From NCBI RefSeq assembly GCF_019112545.1, contig NW_025064900.1, positions 1 through 64,000 on the forward strand: a DNA stretch of 64,000 bases, in the 5' to 3' direction. A model generated the notes under the pieces. It saw only the letters and a list, made by a program, of their open reading frames with translations. It was not told the DNA's origin and did no database searches. A program made the translations under genes and the position numbers. Source of the DNA: Guyanagaster necrorhizus (lineage: Eukaryota > Basidiomycota > Agaricomycetes > Agaricales > Physalacriaceae). This document shows, piece after piece, positions 36,101-44,526 of this stretch; position 1 is the first letter of the stretch; the number at the start of each line of letters is the position of its first letter.

Positions 36101-37291
36101 GGCATGGTCCCAGAGTTTTGTGTCAGGTAGTTCATCGAAACTTTCTTTTTTGAATAAATCCCAATAGTCTTGTGCCCATTCGGATACTATTTCCTCAAAT
36201 GTCTTTTCTCTTTTTTTGGCGTTAGCTTGCACCACTAGGTCATTAGCATGGTGTATGGCTTGAATGTTAATAGCTCTTTGTAAGTCAATGGTGAGAATGG
36301 TTTTGCTGTCTTCCATTTCTTCATCCCATCAGTTATCAGGATCTTCATCTGGTAATTCAAATGGAAATTTTCGGCAATGACATCAAGTGAAGATGATGCG
36401 TCTGGTTTTCCAATTGATTAGTGGATTGTGTCTGATTAGCCAGTCATGACCAAGGAACACTTCTTTTGTTCCGAGGTTGGTAACAGCTAGATCAATTTAT
36501 TCTGAATGATCGCCGATGGTGAGCCTAAGCTCTATGTATTCAATGATCAGTCTGGCTTGGTTCCTTGTCCCGTCTGCATTATAGATGGGGATGGGTGCTG
36601 CTGTTGCCCGAGTGGGCAACTGATGCTTGTCGATAAAAGCTTGGTTGATACTACTTCCTGTGCAACCACTGTTGATTAAGGTGGTGATCGCATACATTGA
36701 TCGGGATGTCAGAGTCTCGATCTGTGCTTTGGTTATTAAATCCTTTCCCATAGATTTGGCTCATTGGATGAACTTTCGTGGCCCATGCAGTTTGTCAAGC
36801 CATTCTAGAGCTCGGCATCATTCTGCAGCTCACATTCCGGTGATCATATTGTCGACCACTTCTTTGGCTCAGGACTTGTGCACCCAGTTTCTGAGCACAG
36901 CTTTTGCCACTTCTTCGTTCTTTGCATCTTTGATGGCTCGCCAAGTCCATTCAGTATCGAATGGCTTGAGCCAGGTTGTGGGGCCCACTGCCCCTGTTCA
37001 GCCCAAGGGCATTTGAGTCTGTTTTATTTTTTTAGTTTGATGAACTGACGGTGATGATGTACCTTTGGGGCTCTCTGCCCCTCTTTGGCCCTTTGTCGGC
37101 ACTTGAGTCATTGGAGTCAGTTTTTTAGGTGATTCCTTAGGTGATTCTGGATGGTGGATAAGGTTGGGTATATTCGAATGCATGCATAATTTAGTCATAT
37201 GGGATAATACTACAGAAGATGAAGTGTCAGTCTGTCCAGCAGCTTGTGACCTATTATCCAGTCCTTTGGCTGAGTCAGCAGAATCACTCAC
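33101..37291 (-). pseudogene. G5 pol, one frame with nonsense codons
   Basis: All open segments (36998-37291, 36497-36751, 35918-36316, 35111-35725, 34619-34894, 33752-34186, 33437-33655, 33101-33328) lie in the same frame, so about 1,397 codons carry stops but no net frameshift. Protease reads TLINSGCTGSSIN: the catalytic Asp is Asn. RT has IMIYLDDMLIMSK; integrase has ISDRGPQFVSKF and AYHTQTDGQTEQVNQE; the chromodomain lies around 33320-33420. After it the protein continues about 70 residues (EEAIRDYEHRINTLNTKG...) to 33101, a tail that G6 lacks because of a TGA. Confidence 0.9.
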
Positions 37292-38290
37292 TGATCAGCC
37301 TCGCCTTTTACCTCCTCAGGCTTGTCTTCTTGCCCAAGGTCCTCATCTTCCTTCATCAGTTCGGCAATCTGTGCCTGAATATCCTCACATGTGTGCTTGT
37401 TCTTCTTCTCCAGACAGTTCTGTGTCATGTGGCCTGTCTGGCCACAATTGAAGCACTTCTCCTCCTTCTTGAGGTGATCCACATTGATCTGCTTGCCCGT
37501 TCTGGTACTTGAGCCCTTATCAGTTCGCTTTCCATCGTTTTGAGAAGTTGGGGCTGAGCCACTGGGCCTGGCAGTCATGGTCATGTGGGAGGTGGAGGGC
37601 TTTGAGCCCTGTCCCTGGTACCTGTGTTGGTCCCACAGATTTGTTGCTTCTGCCTTCTGTCGCTGTCACTCCTGCCACATTAGGATGATTCGGGACTTCC
37701 AATTGTCATAGCCAACCAGGACGCTATGGCTAAGATCCGAGATGGTCTTGAGGTAATGAGGTGGCATACCCCGCTTCATATACTCGACCATGTGCCCCAA
37801 GTCAGCCACATCCTCTCAGATCCCAGTGAGCTTTCTGAGTCGCTCCAACTCGTCAAAGTAATTGGGTGCCACTTTGTCACCCATCTTGTACTCCTTCATT
37901 TTTGCTTTGTGAACTTCTCAGACCACAGGGTCTGTGAACTTGTCATGGATCATCTGCTTTAGTACCTGCCAGGTGGGGTACCGATTGTGTTGTCAGATGG
38001 TCAACCAGAAGTTAGGGGCCAGGAGTACCCACCATACTTTTGCCTTGTCTTCAAAGTAGGTGGTGGCATAGTTTACCTTGTACATATCATGAAAGAAGTA
38101 CGAGGCAAAAACTTGAAAGTATTGGTTGCAGTCCATGAGGAAGCGGTCGATATCATCTGAAGCCCCTTTAAAAGGAAGGGGCTTCCACCTAAGTATCAGT
38201 CAGATGTTTAATATATGTGCCTTTGGATCAAGAGGCAACATTGGATTGAGGAGTTCTTCCCTGGGGGGACCAGCTCAATCTGTCGGTGGT
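37288..38290 (-). pseudogene. G5 gag
   Basis: Capsid region followed by linker TGKQINVDHLKKEEK and a full CCHC knuckle CFNCGQTGHMTQNC. Ends GEADQ-TGA at 37288, with pol in the -1 frame. Several TGA codons break the capsid where G6 has Arg. Confidence 0.8.
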
Positions 38291-39136
38291 CCTGGAAAGA
38301 AATGTAGAGACCCATCATCAGCAACAGGGCTTCTTGGGGTCAGCAGCCCTTCTTTTTGGATGATCTGCCTGTCCTTGAGTGTCCACCCCTGCGCTGTCAC
38401 CTTGGGATCGTCCTTCTTGACATCAGTCAGAGCTGATCTGCTTGCTTTGGCTTCATCAGGCGGTGGTTGTCCTCCCAGTAATTGGCTTCCTGTGCCGGTT
38501 CAGGGATTTGGATGATAGATCCTTGGCTGCCCATAAGATCGGATCAGCCGAGATGCCATGCTGCAGATGGCTGACATGGCGAGTGAGTATGTCATCATTC
38601 AAATTGAGGATGCCGTGTTTGCTGACTTAGATGGCATCACACTCGGCGTCCATGGCATTGGGGCTTCTCATTTTCCAAATCTTGGTTGATATGGTGGCAT
38701 CACCATCATCTGATAGTGTAAGAAGCGCTGATTGAAATTAAAAATAGTCTGCTTGGTCGCGGCATACTGTAAAATCTCCTCCCATTCAACGGGATCGGCA
38801 GCAGTATACCTTCACCCTAGGGATGATCTCAGCCAGCGATCATCCCTCCATAATTCAGCTACCTGTTCTTGGTATAACCGAATAAATTCCTCCTCCTGCA
38901 CTTCTTGTTTCTGTCGTTTCTTCTCCTGTTCTTGGCGTGTGGTCATACTGATGATACTTCCCCATTCAAGGATGAGGTCTACTGCTCAGCCCCCTTGGTC
39001 CTCCTCCTCTGCCTCATCATCCCCTTCAGCCCCCTTGTCGACAGTTCCCTCAAGGAGAGAACTGCCTTGCTGGCTGAAGGTCTCTATGGCGAGTAGGTCG
39101 GGGCTGAATACTTGACTCGGTGTCATTGGGTCTGAG
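38291..39136 (-). pseudogene. G5 leader, gag-proximal part
   Basis: Region between frame B and gag. Readable blocks are an acidic patch (DKGAEGDDEAEEEDQGG, about 39000-39050), a charged helix (QEEEFIRLYQEQVAELWRDD, about 38840-38900) and EEILQYAATKQTIFNFNQRF near 38730-38790. Towards gag come DAECDAI and HVSHLQHGIS in the other frame. Blocks switch between two frames as in G6. No domain recognised. Confidence 0.55.
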
Positions 39137-39772
39137 TCAAGAAGAAGGCTCCCAGTCAGGCTGCTCCTCTTCTCCTTCTGCTGGCAGTGCTACTGCTCTG
39201 TGATACTGGCAGAAGTTTCTATAAAAGCAGGGGCGAAGAAAGAGAGCAGCGATTGGCCCATCAAGGACACTTTTGAGGTCCCTGGTGGAGTCAATATGTT
39301 CATTGTTGCCCTTGATTGATCCGAAGTCTGATGGTATCCTATCTCCTCGGATGGGGATATTGTCAGTTTTGGCGATGGTGTCAGTCCCATATGATAACAG
39401 ACGGTCGTCATTGAGGAGTGTTGGCTCTCTGCAGTGGTAGCTGTCAGCATGGATGACTCTGGCTGATCCAGTCCAGGGGTCAGGCTCACTGGTGGGAGTG
39501 GCCAGTTCCCAAAACAGAGAGTTGGCAGTGCTAACTAGGGGATAGAGGTAGTCAGCAAGGGACTGGGGGGTTGGTCGTATTGGGATTGGTACCACTAGAT
39601 CATGCCTTGGTAGGCGTGAGGCTTCTCCTTGTTCCAGTCTACTGGCAGCTCTTGATGCTGCTTGCCAGTATCAGACCTTGTCTCTGTTGGTGTCATCAAA
39701 GAAGGGGTCAGGACTACTAACCCTTGTCCCTCTTCCACTGCTCCTTGTTGTGCTTCTGGCTGCTGGAGCCAT
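39137..39772 (-). pseudogene. G5 leader ORF B (one TGA)
   Basis: Starts MAPAARSTTRSSGRGTRVSS at 39772, identical in wording to intact ORF B of G6. One TGA replaces Arg in RDKV*YWQAASRAASR. It continues through TPQSLADYL and PIAALFLRPCFYRNFCQYH to a stop at 39137. It overlaps ORF A in another frame. Confidence 0.65.
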
Positions 39773-40098
39773 CCGAATGGCATCCAGGGAGTCTCTAGCC
39801 CGGCACCCAATTCCAGACTGGATGACAGTTGTTCTTGATGCAGTGACACTGCGCTGGGAGGAGAGGACAGGGGTGTCAGGTCGGGTTCATCGAAACCCTG
39901 TAGCCCAAGGGTTTTCAGGGTCTTGGATGACTGCTGATGGAGGTCTTGGAGAGTATTCGTGTTGCCGCTGCTGCTGCTCCTCTTCCCTAGAACACCTTTC
40001 AGTCGAGCACCCAGGCTCGTCTTTTGTTTCTTCAGGGTGTTGGACAGAGTTTCAGACAGAGGCAGGGATGTCATGGAGGGGGAGGTCTGGTGTGACAT
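39595..40098 (-). CDS. G5 leader ORF A, open
   Basis: 167 codons from the ATG at 40098 (MSHQTSPSMTSLPLSE), one base after the micro-ORF stop (TAA A ATG). Contains a basic amphipathic patch SLGARLKGVLGKRSSSS and LETPWMPFGWLQQPEAQQ. It ends at a TAG where G6 has CAG and stays open longer, so the present end is probably a mutation. Unknown function. The start is supported by the same start and spacing in G2, G4 and G6. Confidence 0.6.
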   Translation of the reverse strand: MSHQTSPSMTSLPLSETLSNTLKKQKTSLGARLKGVLGKRSSSSGNTNTLQDLHQQSSKTLKTLGLQGFDEPDLTPLSSPPSAVSLHQEQLSSSLELGAGLETPWMPFGWLQQPEAQQGAVEEGQGLVVLTPSLMTPTETRSDTGKQHQELPVDWNKEKPHAYQGMI

Positions 40099-40099
40099 T

Positions 40100-40300
40100 T
40101 TAAAGGATTGTACAGATGCACTGGAATTCTTGGTAGTGTTGAATGGCCCAAGCAGTAATGGATTGGCATCCATGGCACAGCTGTATGATCACCAATAAAC
40201 CGATCAAGGTTCCAATGATAGAAGCCAAGAGTTCGAAGAACTCATGAGTAAAGTTCGGGTCTGACGGATTTAAGGCAGGGGGCATTCGGTTTCTCAGCAC
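40100..40300 (-). CDS. G5 membrane micro-ORF, intact (66 aa)
   Basis: MLRNRMPPALNPSDPNFTHE, then a 22-residue hydrophobic segment FFELLASIIGTLIGLLVIIQ (residues 21-42) and a polar tail with HYQEFQC. It is the first ORF after the 5' LTR and primer site. A single-pass small membrane protein is predicted. The same protein is encoded at the same place in G2, G3, G4 and G6, with synonymous and conservative differences, so it was probably under selection. No known family recognised. Confidence 0.75.
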   Translation of the reverse strand: MLRNRMPPALNPSDPNFTHEFFELLASIIGTLIGLLVIIQLCHGCQSITAWAIQHYQEFQCICTIL

Positions 40301-40327
40301 AGTTGGGCCTGAGAAAGGGAAGCAAGA

Positions 40328-40340
40328 AGCTTCGAGCTAA
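40328..40340 (-). promoter_or_regulatory. G5 self-primer binding site
   Basis: Plus-strand AGCTTCGAGCTAA, one base inside the 5' LTR. It is the exact reverse complement of TTAGCTCGAAGCT as found in the G5 3' LTR (about 32677). The 5' LTR has TTAGCTTGAAGCT, one CpG transition away. No tRNA-type TGG primer site is present here. Confidence 0.8.
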
Positions 40341-40341
40341 T

Positions 40342-40860
40342 TGTTAAGCCCAAACTCCACATGACTATTAACATGTGATAAACAGTTCGGTACCTCGTAC
40401 TTCGGGTATGTCTGACTGAGTTCACTGATGTGTTAACAGAGGTGTGTGGTCAAGGCATTGCAAGTTGCTTGAGATAGGATGATAGAGAATAAACTTTAGC
40501 TTGAAGCTGGAGTATTATAGCAAGAGCTATGCTACTTAAATACTGTTCTGTTATTGCACTATAAATAAGTGTTCACAAAAAGCTGTTGTCTGTCATAGAG
40601 CTGTTTCCCCTGCTGTTGCCAGGCTCTCCACAAAAGCTGTTGTCTTGCTGTTGTGCTGTGGTCATTGCACTGCTGACTGAAGATAAAAAGGGGATTGTCT
40701 CTCCCTTCACAGCACACAGCATCATGATAGGAGGGTGACTGACTTGGACGCTGAGCTAAGCATCCTCACAGTCTTAAGCACTGGCCTAAGTGCCCTGACT
40801 AAGCAAAGATAGGGGTCACTTCCAAGGAAAAAAAAAAGAAAAATAGGAAAAATCGTAACA
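40342..40860 (-). repeat. G5 5' LTR
   Basis: 519 bp, ends TGTTAAGCCC and AATCGTAACA. Predicted transcription is leftwards: TATA-like TATTTAA (40536-40542) and, about 34 bases on, the self-complementary segment at 40496-40508, the likely 5' end of the RNA. Confidence 0.95.
40496..40542 (-). promoter_or_regulatory. G5 LTR core promoter and primer segment
   Basis: Reading leftwards: TATTTAAG, 34 bases, then AGCTTCAAGCTAA. This spacing is typical of TATA to transcription start and makes the complementary segment the probable first bases of the transcript, as in Tf1-type self-priming. The start itself is inferred. Confidence 0.55.
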
Positions 40861-42078
40861 CATAGGGGATTTAGAAGGTCGAATCCTCCTGTTGGACAGA
40901 TTTTCATCAAGAAACTTGTCAAGTTCCTTTTGTTCATTAATTCCCAGCAGATAGGTTTTGCAGTCAAGATTTACATTGGCATTTGAAATGAGCTTGATAG
41001 CATAATCCCAGTGTTTGGGTGTCAGGAGTTTATCAAAGCTTTCCTTTTTGAATAGATCCTGATAGTCTTGGGCCTATTCTGATACTATTTCTTCAAATGT
41101 TTTTTCCTCTTTCTGCTTGTTGGCCTTAGTGGCTAGGTTGTTGGCATAATGAACCATCTGGATATGCATTTCCTGCTGAAGGTCGACTGCTAGGATGGTT
41201 TCCCCATCCTCCATTTTCTTATTCCATTGATCTTCAGGATCTTCATCAGGCAATTCGAAGGAGATTTTTTAGCACCAGCATTGAGCAAATGTGATCTGCC
41301 CAGTCTTCCAATTAATCAGCAGGTTGTGACATATGAGCCAGTCATGTCCAAGGAAGATTTCTTTGGTTCTGAGATCCATGACAGCCAAGTCGATTCTTTC
41401 TGAATGATCTCCAATCATGAGCCTAAGCTCTATGAATTTGGTGATTGAGCTGGCTTGGTTTTTTGTTCCATCTGCATTATATACTGGGATTAGGGCTGCT
41501 GTGGCTTGAGTCAGAAGTTTATGCCTGTCAACAAAAGCATGATTAATCAAGCTTCCTATGCATCCACTGTCAATGAGAGCAGTTACTGCATGGGTGGAAT
41601 GGGATGTGAGGGTTTCAATTTGGGCCTTGGTGATTAAGTCTCACTCAGTTGTCTTGGTTCACCAGATGAACTTTCATGGCCCCTGTAGTTCATTGAGCCA
41701 TTCCAAGGCTCAACACCATTCTGCTTTTCTCATCTCATCTATTATTTCATCAATCACTTCTTCAGCTCTGGTTTAGTGAACCCAATTTTTGAGCACCACT
41801 CTGGCTGCTGCTTCATTCTTGGCATCTTTGATGGCTTGCCAAGTCCATTTGGTGTTGAATGGTTTGAGCCAAGTGTTGGGACTCTCTGCCCCTGTTCAGC
41901 CTGTAGGTGTTTGAGTTTTTATCTGCAATTCTCAGGTGCTTAGAGTATAAGTTGAGGGTATATTCGAATGCATATTATAAATAGATATGGGAGTAGCTAC
42001 AGAGGTACTATTAGTCTGACTAATGTCCGAGGTGTGCATACCATGAAGTTCTTTGGCCAGCTCAGTAGAATCACTCAC
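40861..42078 (-). pseudogene. G4 pol, N-terminal part (protease and RT start)
   Basis: Continues RT across the G5 insertion (SKSPIAS), with DELLTPKHWDYAIKLISNANVN-type leader. Protease at about 41520-41580 reads ALIDSGCIGSLINHAF with the catalytic Asp present, then GHDWLICHNLLINWKTGQI (41269-41550). Pol starts in the -1 frame at the gag stop. Several TGA codons. Confidence 0.8.
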
Positions 42079-43020
42079 TGACTTTTACTTCTTCCACCTT
42101 TGTCTCTGTGCTGAGTTCTTCTTCTTCCTTTTGTAATTGGCAATCTGTGCATGGATGTCTTCCTGAGTTTGCTTTTTCTTTAGGCAATCCTTCACCATGT
42201 GGCCCTTCTGTCTGTAATTAAAACACTTTCCTTCCTTCTTCATGCAGTCAATGTCTATTGGTTTTCTGGTTCCAGTGTACATTATCCTGGTTCTGGTCTT
42301 CTGAGTGCTATAGATGGAGGCTGTAGAGGGTCCCAGTGATTTCCCAGCAGTTGTCTCTGACATCTTGTTTGGGGTTAGCAGTGTCGACTTCTTGGGGTAT
42401 TCCTGTAGCATCATTGATTCCACTTTCTGCCTTTGTTGTTTCTTGTACATCTCAATGATCCATTCTTTTTATTCATTATAGTCATTTGACATCAGGATTT
42501 TGATGCCAATGGCAGAGATCATCATGATGTACAAAGGAGGGACTCCTCACTTGAGAGCCTTGACCATCCATCCGTCATTTGCTACATCATCTCAGAATCT
42601 GGTGAGCTTTGTGAGATGCTCTAGCTCATCGAAGTAGTCCATAGCTGCTTTATTCCCCATCTTATACTTTTTGATCTTCTGTTTATAGGCTTTCTGCACC
42701 ACAGAGTCAATGAATTTATTGTTTAGCATCTGCTTGAAAACTGGCCATGAAGGGTACTAGTAGTGCTCTCGAGTTGACAATCAGAAGTTTGGGGAGATCA
42801 GAATCCACCAGATTTTGGCTTTTTCTTTGAGGTATAAAGCTGTGAAGACAACTTTGTTTATGTCAGTGCCTAGGTATCCAGTGTATACTTTGAAATACTG
42901 TTCACAATCGACTAGGAATCGGTCAATATCATCTGAGGCTCTTTTGAAGGGGTGGGGTTTTTGAAGTAGATCAGGCCAACATTGAAGGACTATAGCATCA
43001 TGGGATAATGCTCCCATCAG
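42075..43020 (-). pseudogene. G4 gag, damaged zinc knuckle
   Basis: Capsid FKRASDDIDRFLVDCEQYFK (42781-43017) and C-terminal 42085-42450 with knuckle CFNYRQKGHMVKDC: the second Cys of CX2CX4HX4C is Tyr (TGC to TAC type change). Ends CAG-TGA at 42075. Confidence 0.78.
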
Positions 43021-43695
43021 ATTGGGCCAATCAAAGAATGGAGGTTATTGCTATTCCCATGGTGGTCCAGAGAAAGAGTGGAGTGAATTGTCATCAGCAA
43101 CAAGACTCCCACAGAGCAATTCATCTTTGTGGATGATGACTCTATTCCAGACAGTAAAACCTAATTGCACAGCTTCTGGATCATCCCAGACTGGTTCCTT
43201 CTCAGTATTGCTTTTTGTTGCTTCATCAGATGGGGGTTGTGCTCCTAGAAGCCTGTTCCTCCTGCCAGTCCAAAGGTTTCAATAGCCAGTCATCTGTTTC
43301 TTTGGCAATAGTTGGGATCATGACAGCCAGGTTGCCATTGATTGAGGTGAACCAGTTGAATGTGAAAAGATACTTCAGACCAATGAGGCTGTGTACATGG
43401 CTCACCTCAGTGGTACAGGTGGTGTTTTCGGCATTGTTTATACAGATGTTGGCATCTGGTATGCTGGTGGTCTTTGAACTTGGTCTTCAGAATGCTTTTG
43501 GTTGTATTGGTTTGCAGTGTAGTCTGTTGCCACATACCTTAAGATTTCTGTTCATTTATTAGTTCCAGAATTCAGATATAATTGTTATAATTGTGATGCT
43601 ACCCAAGTAGCATCATGCCATAAGAAGTTTATCCTCTGCAGGCAGTATTCCTGATACTCCTGCATCCTTGCTTTCTTTATTTCCTGCTCTAGTTC
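43021..43695 (-). pseudogene. G4 leader, gag-proximal part
   Basis: Includes the decayed motif EILRYVATDYTANQYN near 43510-43560 and VSHVHSLIGLKYLFTFNWF further left. Interrupted at 43695 by G6 and resumes at 52100. Confidence 0.5.
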
Positions 43696-44223
43696 TGTTA
43701 AGCCCAAATTCCATGTGACTAGTGACACATGATAAACTGATAGAACCTCACACTTCAGGTTATACTATCAGAGTTCACTTGTGTGTTACTAGCATTGTGT
43801 AGTCAAGGCGGTTGCAGTTCGCTCGAGATGAGATGGTGAAGTAAAACTTTAGTTCAAGACTGGAGTATTACAGCAAGAACTAAGCTACTTAAATACTGTT
43901 CTGTTATCGCATTATAAATAACTGTTCACAAAAGATATTGTCTGCTGTAGAGCTGTTACCCCTGCTGTTGCCAGGCTCTCCACAAAAGCTGTTGTCTTGC
44001 TGTTGTGCTGTGGTTGTTGCACTGCAATTTTGAGGACAAAAAGAGCATTGTCTCTCCCTTCACAGCACACAGCAGTGCGATAGGAGAATGACTGACTGGG
44101 CTGCTGAGCTAAGCATTCTCACAGTCATAAGCGCTGGTCTAAGCACCCTGACTAACCAAGAATAGGGGTCATTTCCAAGGAAAAAGAAAAGAAAAAGGAA
44201 GAAAAATAGGAAAAATCATAACA
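43696..44223 (-). repeat. G6 3' LTR
   Basis: 528 bp, TGTTAAGCCC to AATCATAACA. Carries TTAGTTCAAGACT, the second self-primer subfamily. Followed by a polypurine region and the hairpin CCATCGTCCCGATGG (44242-44256). Confidence 0.96.
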
Positions 44224-44526
44224 TTACCCTCTTCTTAAGACCATCGTCCCGATGGTTAAGTTAGGGTAGACCCCCCTCCTTCAGAAGGAGGTGGCCGATC
44301 TGCTGGACCCATTTGTCAGTTTTGAAGATTCATAAAGACATTGACTGTTAGTTGGTCACAGGATCTCAAACTGCGAGAGTGGTGTGCTGTTCACATATTC
44401 TGTTAGTCAGTTTGTTTTCCCAGATGTTATGTCATGACTTTCGGTATGTTGCAGGCTGCCTGTGGATCCATCGCATACTTGGGACACATTGCTTCTTGTT
44501 GTATGTCTCATAGTCATTTTGTTGTT
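44224..44526 (-). other. G6 3' untranslated region
   Basis: Between the pol stop and the 3' LTR. Holds the polypurine tract, the CCATCG..CGATGG hairpin, and a second perfect inverted repeat CTCCTTCAGAAGGAG (about 44276-44290). No open frame of note; readable continuation of pol past its TGA suggests the ancestral protein ended further left, as in G5. Confidence 0.5.

Larger units (their letters stand above)
32525..40860 (-). mobile_element. G5: young chromovirus inserted in G4 RT
   Basis: 8,336 bp, two 519 bp LTRs, flanks TATAG (32520-32524) and CATAG (40861-40865), a duplication with one transition. It has all family parts: primer site, micro-ORF, ORF A, frame B, gag and pol. CpG is clearly present, unlike in the surrounding G4. 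LTRs differ at roughly 28 sites by hand count, nearly all transitions. Confidence 0.95.

Noticed and set aside
38126..38515. Plus-strand 129-codon open frame, and similar ones at 36627-37016, 44877-45245, 39678-40103 and 50777-51226
   Set aside because: Shadows opposite gag, pol or leader of G5 and G6. They are not conserved as proteins between copies and show no domain wording.
40861..43695. Treating 40861-43695 as a separate gypsy element
   Set aside because: It lacks its own LTRs and joins exactly, in frame, to 32524 and 52100 once G5 and G6 are removed, so it is the middle of G4.
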